A stretch of DNA of 64,000 nt from Natronomonas marina (GCF_024298905.1 NZ_CP101154.1:434001-498000); one strand, 5' to 3'; positions 36,281 to 43,211 are shown, numbered from the stretch's first letter. The notes: a model not told the origin generated them from the sequence alone. Made by a program: numbers and translations.

Positions 36281-36967
36281 GAACTCCGCACGGTCACCGC
36301 CGAGACGTCGGCGACCTCGCTCACCGTTGCCTGCGTCATGTCGTAGCCGGCCTCGCGTGCGGCGGTGTAGAGACACGCGGCCGCGACGCCGCTGGGGTCG
36401 CGGCCGGCGGCCAGTCCACTGTCGCGGGCCCGTTCGGCGAGTTCGCGGGCACGGCGCTCGATGTCGTTCGGCGCGTCGAGCTTCGAGGCGAACCTGGCGA
36501 GGTACTCGGCGGGATCGATCGGTCCCGTCGGGAGCCCGAGTGTCCGGTTCATCGCGTCGTAGGCGGCCGTCAGTTCGTCCTCGGTGGCGGTCGCCTCGGC
36601 GACGACCTCGTCGATGGTTCGGGACACCGAGGCCGTCCGGCAGACCGCGTAGACGGCCGCGGCGGCGAATCCCTCGATGGAGCGGCCCTGCAGCAGGTCC
36701 TCGTCCTGGGCGGACTCGAAGAGCACACAGGCGCGCTCCTGGAGGCTCTCGGGGAGTTCGAGCCGGCCGGTCAGCCGCCGGATCTCCGTGAAGCCGTACA
36801 CCTGATTCCGCTCGCGCTTCGAGCCGATGTGTGCCCGCTTGTGCTGGCGGCGCATCCGGGCGACCCGGCGGCGCTTGCGCCCCTTCAGCCGGGTCGAACT
36901 GCCGATTTCCGTCGACAGCCCGCGGTCGTGCCGCGAGCGAGTCAGCGGTGCGCCGCAGCGCTCGGGG
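36259..36967 (-). pseudogene. tfb: Transcription factor B, 3' part (core repeats) cut off by an integrated element
   Basis: The open frame enters from the att repeat (PERCGAPLTRSRH) and runs through DRGLSTEIG and a basic linker into both cyclin-like repeats: LPESLQERACVLFESAQDED with GRSIEGFAAAAVYAVC, and RRARELAERARDSGLAAGRD with PSGVAAACLYTAARE. The zinc ribbon and B-finger are missing here; they lie at 42788-42982. The last 222 codons (36259-36927) join in frame to that fragment. An internal ATG at 36855 could give a 198-residue truncated protein without zinc ribbon, which should not recruit RNA polymerase and might compete for TBP. Confidence 0.92.
36928..36967 (-). repeat. Left attachment repeat, 40 bp, within tfb
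   Basis: Identical over 40 bp, same orientation, to 42788-42827. The sequence is TFB coding DNA (PERCGAPLTRSRH region). One copy was presumably the original chromosomal attachment site and the other came with the element. Confidence 0.95.
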
Positions 36968-37408
36968 AGTACCGGCTAACAACACGAATCGTCGGACGGG
37001 AAGCGACTGACCCGGTACTCCCCGGCTGTTCCGACGTTAGCCCACTCGTTTCACGACAACGGCCCGATGCCATACTGGGGTTGTGCAATCAACATCCGTG
37101 GCCCCGTAGAAGAAAGTCTAGGCTCCCCGTCGAGGTGTCCCGTCAGAAGCGTCTATTTACTCACACAGAGCGTACTGCACGACGTATTCGGGGACTCGTT
37201 TGTCCGCCGAGAGGGAAACATCGTACAGCCCAAACGAACCTACGTAGAGTCACGCAGACACAGGCTCGGACAACAGTCAGGTGTCTATTTCGGGGATCGT
37301 CTTGTCCGTCCGACCCAAACCCCTCATGAACCGAACGAAGTGCAGAAACGTCGCTCACAATGACGCGAATGAACCCTCACGGCCGTCTCTCGGGACCGCG
37401 GAAGAGCG
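36968..37408. other. Gene-free left end of the element with imperfect repeats
   Basis: 441 bp with only unconvincing frames. Two 20-bp imperfect direct repeats, TTCGGGGACTCGTTTGTCCG (37187-37206) and TTCGGGGATCGTCTTGTCCG (37289-37308), differ at a few positions. They could be binding sites for an element protein, an origin or recombination accessory sites. Nothing else is evident. Confidence 0.5.
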
Positions 37409-37561
37409 TCACCGTCCCGAACGTCCGCCGTTCGTAGAGAGGTAACTGTGCAACCATCCGAGTACAACCGCGGCTACCAGAATGGCCGCCAGGAACGTAT
37501 CGAACCGACTATCCGACCGCCATAGCCGGACGCACTCCCGGCCAACGCGTATCGGGTTCAT
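37409..37561 (-). CDS. 50-residue single-pass membrane protein
   Basis: ATG 37561 overlaps the upstream gene's stop (ATGA). Product: a basic, Arg-rich N-terminus (MNPIRVGRECVRLWR), one membrane helix (FLAAILVAAVVLGWLHSYL, about 23-41) and a short tail ending GGRSGR. The positive-inside rule puts the N-terminus in the cytoplasm. The coupled position as third gene of a small operon is the main support. The size and layout resemble small membrane toxins or phage accessory proteins, but nothing identifies it. Confidence 0.6.
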   Translation of the reverse strand: MNPIRVGRECVRLWRSDSRFDTFLAAILVAAVVLGWLHSYLSTNGGRSGR

Positions 37562-37980
37562 CGTTCCTCAAAGTCGTCTCGGTGGTTGTAATCCGGCCTG
37601 ACCCTCACCACGTTGCTCTGATTCAAGATGTCAAGCAAATCCTCGAACTCCCGGTACAACTCCTGGACCTGTGCTCGGAGTAGACCGATACTCACGGTGT
37701 TCTCCTCGGCCTGTTCCGACGCCCTATGTGCCCGTGAGAGTGCCTTCTCCAATCCCTCGAACTGTTCAGTATCCGTGTCGGCAAGCTGTTGTACCGCCTC
37801 TTGAACCGATATTTCGTCTTCCGTCGACGGATAGACCACGGTCACATCTTCTCCGTCGATCTCCGCCAGTGCCGCCTCAATCGCCGCTTCGGTACTGCCG
37901 GCCCCCTCCGCCTCACCAGCGGATTCGACCGTCTCGCTGCCCGTCGGTTCGTCCATGTCTTCAGGCTTCGACAGGCTCAT
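37558..37980 (-). CDS. Acidic element protein with coiled coil, unknown function
   Basis: 140 residues, ATG 37980 overlapping the stop of the RHH gene. A disordered acidic N-terminus (about 1-40, rich in Glu, Ser, Thr, Gly) is followed by a short beta unit (DVTVVYPSTEDEISVQEAVQ) and a coiled coil (about 70-125, IGLLRAQVQELYREFEDLLD). Middle gene of a three-gene ATGA-coupled operon. Confidence 0.75.
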   Translation of the reverse strand: MSLSKPEDMDEPTGSETVESAGEAEGAGSTEAAIEAALAEIDGEDVTVVYPSTEDEISVQEAVQQLADTDTEQFEGLEKALSRAHRASEQAEENTVSIGLLRAQVQELYREFEDLLDILNQSNVVRVRPDYNHRDDFEER

Positions 37981-38180
37981 GCTCTCACATCCATGACGAC
38001 GGTTTCCTCACAGTGCGGACAATCCAGTTGTTCGCGGCGGCTCTCCCGGTACACATCGAAGATACGACGGAGTAACTCGGCTCGGCTGACCGACAGCCTT
38101 CGAGCTTCGGCTTCGAGGAACTCGTGCATATTCTGGTCGACCTTCGCGGATACGGGGGTATCCCCAAAGCACCGTGCCAT
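37977..38180 (-). CDS. Ribbon-helix-helix-like regulator with CPHC motif
   Basis: 67 residues from ATG 38180 (GTG 38186 possible). SAKVDQNMHEFLEAEARRLS followed by SRAELLRRIFDVY matches the beta-helix-helix pattern of small CopG/Arc-type DNA-binding proteins. A C-terminal CPHCEETVVMDV gives half a zinc site, completed perhaps by dimerisation. First gene of the leftward operon, transcribed away from the structured region, so it probably regulates from there. Confidence 0.75.
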   Translation of the reverse strand: MARCFGDTPVSAKVDQNMHEFLEAEARRLSVSRAELLRRIFDVYRESRREQLDCPHCEETVVMDVRA

Positions 38181-38295
38181 ACCCACAGCTTGAGCTTGGA
38201 AACCAAAGTATTCATTGGTTGTATTACTGAGTAATCAGAGAATACTGCCGGTTACTGGGTGAAACGCTTTTGTCTACCGAACCAATAGCTCCGCT

Positions 38296-38575
38296 AAGCG
38301 GCTGATAGAAAGTACCGGGGGAGAAGGGCTGTGACAAGCTAACCTTCTTTTCCCGTGACTATCAGCCTGTCGCCGTGAAACCGGGTAGGTCGTAGGACTG
38401 TCCGCTAACTTGCGGGCCAACCCGAAAGGGGAACGGGATAACGGGCCAAGCGTCTCCACTAGAGGGCGTAATATAGCATCCCGTCGTAGACGGAGACCAC
38501 ACGGTCGGAGGCGAAGACGGGATGGAACCACGGAAGTGACCGTCGGTCCACACGGTCCAAGGGAACGGAGTAGGG
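38296..38575 (+). ncRNA. Candidate structured RNA, gene-free and highly self-complementary
   Basis: Stems read by eye: 38300-38308 with 38359-38367 (9 bp, perfect), enclosing 38316-38327 with 38343-38355 (12 pairs including G-U, one bulge); 38402-38405 with 38412-38415; 38421-38423 with 38428-38430 closing a GAAA tetraloop; 38477-38485 with 38516-38524 (9 bp, perfect), enclosing 38495-38498 with 38503-38506 around ACAC; 38538-38542 with 38553-38557. The GNRA loop favours the plus strand. It lies between divergent element genes. It could instead be an origin, a recombination site or a long leader of the gene at 38614. No known RNA family recognised. Confidence 0.4.
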
Positions 38576-38613
38576 GATGCCTCGAATAACAATGCGGTAA
38601 TAGAACGGAAGTG

Positions 38614-38838
38614 ATGGAACTAATGGGCTACTGGGTCACCTACGACGACTTCGAGACGAACGGGGAACAGCCGTTCCGGTACAAGCACTTCGATTCGTGG
38701 GGCGGGGCGTGGGTATTCAAACAGAGCAAGGAGCGGATCGGGCTATCGCCGCGGGTGTTCGAGGCCAACGAGTGTGCCACCGACGCCTGTACGACCGACA
38801 CCGACTGGGGGAGAGAACACTGCCGTGAGTGTGTTTAG
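38614..38838 (+). CDS. Small element protein with C-terminal Cys motif
   Basis: 74 residues from ATG 38614 (GTG 38611 also in frame). Aromatic N-terminus (YWVTYDDFETNGEQPFRYKH, WGGAWVFKQSKERIG) and four cysteines near the end (CATDAC and HCREC), a likely zinc knuckle. No family recognised. Directly downstream of the structured region on the same strand. Confidence 0.6.
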   Translation: MELMGYWVTYDDFETNGEQPFRYKHFDSWGGAWVFKQSKERIGLSPRVFEANECATDACTTDTDWGREHCRECV

Positions 38839-38892
38839 AGCGGCCATACGGCCCGCTCCCTACGTCTACAAAGATCGAAAAGAACGGTAAGG

Positions 38893-39162
38893 TCAGTCGT
38901 CGGCTTCGACTTCCCCCGGGAGCATAGACCGGGTTCCGTCCGTCGGGGGCCATTCGTAGTTGCCTTCCCGACGATCCCGTTCGATCCGCTGCTCAAACAT
39001 CGCTTCGAGCTGCTCACACGTTTCGACGGCTTGCCGGACGACTTGGAATTCATCCGGGTCAAGGACGCCAGCGTCGATATGAGAAATGGAACTCCGGGCG
39101 GAGTAGACCCGGCGAAGCGCCCCCTCAACGTGCTTCATGTTGTCGTACTTCTTTTCACTCAT
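38893..39162 (-). CDS. Small helical element protein
   Basis: 89 residues from ATG 39162, which overlaps the preceding gene's end by 8 bp. Starts MSEKKYDNMKHVEGALRRVY, mostly helical with a DPDEFQVVRQAVETCEQLEA stretch and an acidic tail. Last gene of a leftward two- or three-gene unit. Unknown function. Confidence 0.65.
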   Translation of the reverse strand: MSEKKYDNMKHVEGALRRVYSARSSISHIDAGVLDPDEFQVVRQAVETCEQLEAMFEQRIERDRREGNYEWPPTDGTRSMLPGEVEADD

Positions 39163-39346
39163 CGGTTGACACCCGAGTTTCCTCGTCATGGACTGGCAGG
39201 ATCTCGTCGTCGTTGTCCGACGCGAGCCGTAGACGGGCGGCATCACGAAGCCATCCATCAATATCGTTAGTCCATCGCGTTTCGCTGGCAGCCGCTTCGA
39301 CCGCTGCATACTCCTCGGGAGTGAGTTCGACAGTGACAGTGGGCAT
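39155..39346 (-). CDS. Small RHH- or antitoxin-like element protein
   Basis: 63 residues from ATG 39346. MPTVTVELTPEEYAAVEAAA followed by TNDIDGWLRDAARLRL is a strand-helix-helix layout as in CopG-type antitoxins. Overlaps the next gene (38893-39162), so the two could be a regulator plus partner pair; no toxin fold is recognisable. Confidence 0.6.
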   Translation of the reverse strand: MPTVTVELTPEEYAAVEAAASETRWTNDIDGWLRDAARLRLASDNDDEILPVHDEETRVSTDE

Positions 39347-39576
39347 TACTCCGCACCTCCGTTGTTGAACTCGGCCGACCAAGCAATTGGGATTGAGTAT
39401 CTCTTGAACGATGCGCCGGATTCATGCCCGCTGAGGCGGGTAGAGTTTCTTGCGGCCATAGCTCGGTCGCACGGTCGAGGGCGTTCCAGCGCCCCGGCCA
39501 CCTTCTGCGGTGTGCCGTCCCGTGCGTAGTCCCCACTACCGGAGGCCGGTGTCTTATAGGTTAGGATATGTAGCAA
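39346..39576 (-). CDS. Possible small element gene, start uncertain
   Basis: Frame of up to 76 codons whose stop TAA shares one base with the next ATG. The only early start is TTG at 39576; ATG at 39459 would give 37 residues. The product is basic and not clearly folded (ERPRPCDRAMAARNSTRLSG). Stop-start coupling is the main argument for it. Confidence 0.3.
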   Translation of the reverse strand: MLHILTYKTPASGSGDYARDGTPQKVAGALERPRPCDRAMAARNSTRLSGHESGASFKRYSIPIAWSAEFNNGGAE

Positions 39577-39625
39577 CTATGAGGACACAGGACAAGTTGA
39601 AGTGGTCGGGTGAGGAAATACTACC

Positions 39626-39877
39626 ATGCCTCCGAATCCACAAGCGGTTATGGCGAAGCAACGGGCGTTGCTGACGACGACGGAACGTGAACAATTAGCC
39701 GGCGAGCATGGGGATCAGCGCCGATATGAGGCCACATCCCGCGTCCGCCGACGGATTAAGGATGAGCTTACGACGGATATTGAGCTTCTTGAAAAACATC
39801 ACCCTGGCTTGCTCAACGAACTCCGTGACGTTGTTTGTGAGTCGAGAGGCGATAGGGACTCAACAGACGATGTTTGA
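39626..39877 (+). CDS. Conserved haloarchaeal plasmid/provirus protein
   Basis: 83 residues, ATG 39626, preceded by GGTGAGG as a possible ribosome-binding site. Entirely helical and charged (MPPNPQAVMAKQRALLTTTE, RRRIKDELTTDIELLEKHHP). I recall close relatives beside integrases in haloarchaeal proviruses and plasmids; no function is established. Its last 8 bases overlap the next gene. Confidence 0.75.
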   Translation: MPPNPQAVMAKQRALLTTTEREQLAGEHGDQRRYEATSRVRRRIKDELTTDIELLEKHHPGLLNELRDVVCESRGDRDSTDDV

Positions 39878-40181
39878 ATATCAGTTCGAAGACATCCCGC
39901 GTCCTTGGAGGCTGAAGGAATACAACAAACACGGATACGCTACGGTAGCTAATCCCCTTGACAACGCGTATATTAAAGTTGACTTTCGGGACGGGTTTCG
40001 CGTGCAGCTTTACCAACAAGATGAAGATACAGGTGAGTGGGAATTACTACGCGATGAACACCCGGAGGAAAATAGCGAGGCCGAAGATATTATGCGGGAA
40101 ATGATGAATAAAGACTGTTGGGCCGGGGTTAACGAACAGCTTGCAGAGTTGATTAGGAACATCGACGACTCCGACCAATAA
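39870..40181 (+). CDS. Element protein of unknown function
   Basis: 103 residues from ATG 39870, overlapping the previous gene. Beta-rich first half (FEDIPRPWRLKEYNKHGYAT, AYIKVDFRDGFRVQLYQQDE) and acidic helical second half. More AT-rich than core genes. Probably co-transcribed with 39626-39877. Confidence 0.65.
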   Translation: MFEYQFEDIPRPWRLKEYNKHGYATVANPLDNAYIKVDFRDGFRVQLYQQDEDTGEWELLRDEHPEENSEAEDIMREMMNKDCWAGVNEQLAELIRNIDDSDQ

Positions 40182-40241
40182 CCTCCGTTCCTGAACAGGC
40201 TGCCCGTAACGCTATAGTTTTAAGACACCTGATGGGTGTCC

Positions 40242-40898
40242 ATGACGGTGGGTTGCTACGTCCGGGTATCGACGGCCGATCAGAACCTTGACCGGCAGCT
40301 AGAAGCGACGAGCGAATACGCAACCGACGAACTCGGCACGGGCTTGGCGAACGTCGAAACTTACCGTGATAAGTCGACGGGGACGGACACGGACCGGAGC
40401 GGCTACCGGCAGTTAATGAACGACGTGGAGGCCGGCGAGATCGGGACCGTTGTCGTTCACGATACGACTCGACTTACTCGGTCCCTGCAAGACCTAGATC
40501 GAACGGTAGAGCGGATTACCGAGGCCGGTGGGGAACTTCATTTCGTCCGTGATAACCTACCGCCGTTCTCGGGTGACGATGACCCGATGGCTCGGCTCAT
40601 GTTGCAGATGCTCGGGGCGTTTGCGGAGTGGGAAGCTCGGGTCAAACAGAGGAACACCCGTGAGGGGATCGCGGCTCGACGTGCCGACGACGACGAGTAT
40701 CACCACGGCCCCGCACCCCTTGGTTTCGAGAAGGACGACGGTCATTTGATTGAGGGCGACGACTATCACCAGGTGGTCGCGGTACTCGACATGGTACAGA
40801 AAGGGGAGCTGTCGAAGCGAAAAGCGGCAGCCCGTTTAGACTGTGGACGGGCGACTGTTTCCCGGGCGCTTGACCGAGCGGAGCTGTACGGAATATAG
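40242..40898 (+). CDS. Serine recombinase (resolvase/invertase family)
   Basis: 218 residues from ATG 40242. Catalytic domain VGCYVRVSTADQNLDRQLEA with the nucleophile Ser in RVSTADQ, then DTTRLTRSLQDLD and FAEWEARVKQRNTREG. The long E-helix is followed by a C-terminal helix-turn-helix (LSKRKAAARLDCGRATVSRA), as in Hin/Gin-type enzymes. It would cut and rejoin DNA at short sites by subunit rotation: resolving dimers, inverting a segment or aiding excision. Its sites are not visible. TATA-like TATAGTTTTAAG is about 25 bases before the start. Confidence 0.9.
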   Translation: MTVGCYVRVSTADQNLDRQLEATSEYATDELGTGLANVETYRDKSTGTDTDRSGYRQLMNDVEAGEIGTVVVHDTTRLTRSLQDLDRTVERITEAGGELHFVRDNLPPFSGDDDPMARLMLQMLGAFAEWEARVKQRNTREGIAARRADDDEYHHGPAPLGFEKDDGHLIEGDDYHQVVAVLDMVQKGELSKRKAAARLDCGRATVSRALDRAELYGI

Positions 40899-40910
40899 TG
40901 CGTTAGAAGG

Positions 40911-41450
40911 TCAGAAGATTACCAATATACAGAGACAACCCAATGATGCAAAGAGTGAGGATATACCGTACCAAAATATGTTGTTAGCTTTGGAAATGCG
41001 TTTAGCGTTGTCATCGCCCCATGCAAGATACGCAATAGCCATTTCTTTTTGATAATCGCTTGTGCTAATCTCGCCTCTAATCGCGTCGTATGCGTTACGA
41101 CTACTTGGACCGATATGTTCGGGTTGAGATATTTTATACGAATATGCAAAGAAGAACAAACTGAGTAGTAGCGGAAGTAGCGGAACCAATACCTCTCGAC
41201 CGGTTTCAAAAAATCCAAACTGGGTATTTCCAAATTGGAACAGACCTACATAAACAGACCCAAAAAGCAATACAATCTTTATCATATCGACCGATTTGTG
41301 AAGCAATTCCCTGTTCCAATCAAGCCCACGCTCAAAACTTCGTATTGCTTCTTGATTCAATTCCTCCCAAAATTCCGATTCAGGTATCTCTGACTTTTTT
41401 GTTGCTCTAAGTAATTCCTCAATTCCAACTGACCCCTCCTGGTCTTCCAT
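40911..41450 (-). CDS. AT-rich three-helix membrane protein, candidate accessory cargo
   Basis: 179 residues from ATG 41450. A soluble helical N-terminus (about 1-55) is followed by two membrane helices (MIKIVLLFGSVYVGLFQF and LVPLLPLLLSLFFFAYSY, about 55-105), a cytoplasmic loop (about 106-150) and a third helix (FWYGISSLFASLGCLCILVI). Much lower GC than its neighbours, so recently acquired. The layout recalls SLATT-like or other membrane effectors of defence and conflict systems, but no signature confirms it. Convergent with the serine recombinase. Confidence 0.7.
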   Translation of the reverse strand: MEDQEGSVGIEELLRATKKSEIPESEFWEELNQEAIRSFERGLDWNRELLHKSVDMIKIVLLFGSVYVGLFQFGNTQFGFFETGREVLVPLLPLLLSLFFFAYSYKISQPEHIGPSSRNAYDAIRGEISTSDYQKEMAIAYLAWGDDNAKRISKANNIFWYGISSLFASLGCLCILVIF

Positions 41451-41679
41451 GACAGCTGTTACTCTGCGTGAATTTGTAAAATCTGGTACGTCAGACCTTG
41501 ATGCAATTGCAGTCTGGTGAACCCGTTCTACTGGGTAAGTGAAGCCCGCTATTGACTCCTTTAAGTCTATTTGCGGCTATCCGACTGAAACCACGTTCGC
41601 GGCAAACGAGTCCCGTCAGTAGGGACGTATGCGAAGTTTCTGACCCTTAGAATCGACTCTGACGGTTGGGGAGAGGTAG

Positions 41680-42687
41680 CTACAGGCCGTCGAGATAGTC
41701 CCGCCTGGCGTCCATCTTCTCCCGGTCCGTCATTTGGTTGTAGTGCTTTTCCAGCACGTCTGGCGATACGTCGCATCGGTCGCTAATCACGGCCTTCGGG
41801 ACTTCCTCGCGAGAAAGATAGGTCAGGTACCCACGTCGAACGTCATGGGCCGACACCGACGACGGGCATTTGCTGGCTATGTCGCTATCGTTCGCGGCGG
41901 GGCATTCGTCCGGGTCTTTGTCGTGTGGACACCCGCCGTCGTAGATGCAAGGACGAGTGAGCCGGTAGATCGTTCGCTGCATAGTTGTATTCGACGGCCG
42001 TCCGTGGGCGGTGGTAAGGAGCGGGTCACGTCCGTGGTCGTCTCTCACGTCGACGCGATTGTGGCTCAGATAGGCGTCAATAACCTCTCGCGTCCCTCCA
42101 GCGAGTCCAACGACCCGTTCACCGTTTCGTCCGTTCTTGATTGGCGTATCCGTCTCTGGACGATGTTTGAAAGAGACACACGGCTCCTCTGCGTCATAAT
42201 CCCGAACGTCGAGACTACGAATCGCGCCGATCCGCGCTCCGGTTTCCCACGTCAGTAGCATCATCGCATGGTCCCGTGAGGCGTATCGGTACTTTTCGAG
42301 GAACCGAAGAATATCCTCTGCGGCCCCTGATTCGAGATAACGGGTTCGGGCGCGTTCTCCGTCCGGTATCTCAATCCGTTCGGGAAGCTCGGGTTCGACA
42401 GCATCAACCGACCGTGCCCACCGGAGGAACATCCTGACCGACGAGAGGCGGGAAATCAGGGTCAGTTTTGCAACGTCCCGTGCGGTTTTGAGCCGGTACC
42501 GGTGTAGGTCCATCCCGTCAAGCTCGTACAACTGCTGTATGCCCTCGCGTTCGCACCACTCGACAAACAGGCCGACGCGGGACCTGATTGACCGGATCGT
42601 TGATTCGCGTACTTCTGGTTCTCGGACGGCGACGTACATCTCCAGAGCCTCGGAAGGCTCTAGTTCGTTGAATTCGTTGTCTGTCAT
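41680..42687 (-). CDS. Tyrosine recombinase (XerC/D-like integrase)
   Basis: 335 residues from ATG 42687 (GTG 42708 in frame upstream). N-terminal SAM-like core-binding domain (about 20-105: ALEMYVAVREPEVRESTIRS). The catalytic domain has Arg in ETGARIGAIRSLD, His-x-x-Arg in SAHDVRRGYLTY and the nucleophile Tyr in LEKHYNQMT. A Cys/His cluster CIYDGGCPHDKDPDECP is typical of haloarchaeal integrases. It sits 100 bp inside the right attachment repeat and presumably drives integration into and excision from tfb. Confidence 0.93.
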   Translation of the reverse strand: MTDNEFNELEPSEALEMYVAVREPEVRESTIRSIRSRVGLFVEWCEREGIQQLYELDGMDLHRYRLKTARDVAKLTLISRLSSVRMFLRWARSVDAVEPELPERIEIPDGERARTRYLESGAAEDILRFLEKYRYASRDHAMMLLTWETGARIGAIRSLDVRDYDAEEPCVSFKHRPETDTPIKNGRNGERVVGLAGGTREVIDAYLSHNRVDVRDDHGRDPLLTTAHGRPSNTTMQRTIYRLTRPCIYDGGCPHDKDPDECPAANDSDIASKCPSSVSAHDVRRGYLTYLSREEVPKAVISDRCDVSPDVLEKHYNQMTDREKMDARRDYLDGL

Positions 42688-42787
42688 GGGGTGTTCCCTC
42701 TTGCTCACAACCCCATTCGACCGCGGGCCGGTGGGGGGTCCTTCGCGGACGACGACACGAACACCGACAAGCCGGATGTAGACGGGA

Positions 42788-42827
42788 GTGCCGCGAGCGA
42801 GTCAGCGGTGCGCCGCAGCGCTCGGGG
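42788..42827 (-). repeat. Right attachment repeat, 40 bp, within tfb
   Basis: Perfect 40-bp match in direct orientation to 36928-36967, in the same codon phase relative to TFB. The match ends sharply on both sides, so these 40 bp bound the crossover region. Confidence 0.95.
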
Positions 42828-42982
42828 TTCGTATCGTCGTCCACGAAGGACCGCCACTCCGGGCCGCGGTCGATGGCGTCCTCGTCGACGACGAGGCCAC
42901 ACTCGTTGCAGACGGTCTCGGTGTCGGTACTCCGCAGGCGTCCCTCGCACTCGGGACAGGACTGGTGTGTCGTCGCGCTCAT
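42788..42982 (-). pseudogene. tfb: Transcription factor B, 5' part (zinc ribbon and B-finger)
   Basis: 65 codons from ATG 42982 (GTG 42985 possible). Zinc ribbon CPEC and CNEC, then the B-finger stretch DRGPEWRSF and PERCGAPLTRSRH in the att repeat. After the repeat the frame continues into element DNA as unrelated residues until a stop at 42518, overlapping the integrase in another frame. The normal continuation, DRGLSTEIG, is at 36927 and below. It keeps the original tfb promoter, so a short zinc-ribbon fusion may still be made. Confidence 0.92.
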
Positions 42983-43060
42983 CACATGTGTGGATTGGTC
43001 TCGATGGTACTTGAAAAAGGAGCAGTATGGAGTGAAACGAAGCCGGGAGAGGTGCGACAG

Positions 43061-43079
43061 CGTACCGGTAACCGGTACG
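43061..43079. promoter_or_regulatory. 19-bp near-perfect palindrome upstream of tfb
   Basis: CGTACCGGT-A-ACCGGTACG: 9-bp arms around one base, about 80 bp upstream of the tfb start. A strong candidate operator for a dimeric regulator of tfb. The AT-rich TCCTTTTTCAAG (minus strand, near 43010-43022), about 30-40 bases before the start, could be the promoter. Confidence 0.5.
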
Positions 43080-43211
43080 TTGGCCGGTCAATAGAAGACG
43101 ATATCAGCTATTTGAGTCCGCTCAAAGCACGAACAGCAGAGCGAATTCCGGGATTTCTGGACGCCGAGGGTATCACCAGCAGGTCCACAATGCAGCCAAA
43201 ATCAGCAGAAA

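Larger units (their letters stand above)
36928..42827. mobile_element. 5.86-kb integrated element inside the tfb gene
   Basis: Bounded by perfect 40-bp direct repeats; one repeat plus the interior is 5860 bp. It contains a tyrosine integrase next to the right end, a serine recombinase, ribbon-helix-helix-type regulators, several small genes known from haloarchaeal plasmids or proviruses, an AT-rich membrane protein and a gene-free structured region. There are no visible capsid, terminase or large replication genes, so it looks like an integrative plasmid-like or satellite element. Deleting it between the repeats restores an uninterrupted 287-residue TFB. Confidence 0.92.

Noticed and set aside
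37067-37363. 98-residue plus-strand frame at the element's left end
   Set aside because: No ribosome-binding or TATA signal, unusual composition, conflicting frames on the other strand, and it contains the two imperfect DNA repeats.
38296-38575. Group I or group II intron
   Set aside because: No recognisable catalytic core or domain V, and the flanking genes do not join into one frame.
38274-38592. Minus-strand frames across the structured region
   Set aside because: Two overlapping frames of low-complexity, Arg/Ser/Pro-rich sequence; typical read-through of structured GC-rich DNA.
42518-42787. C-terminal part of the 155-residue frame starting in tfb
   Set aside because: Beyond the 40-bp repeat it is an arbitrary reading of element DNA overlapping the integrase gene.
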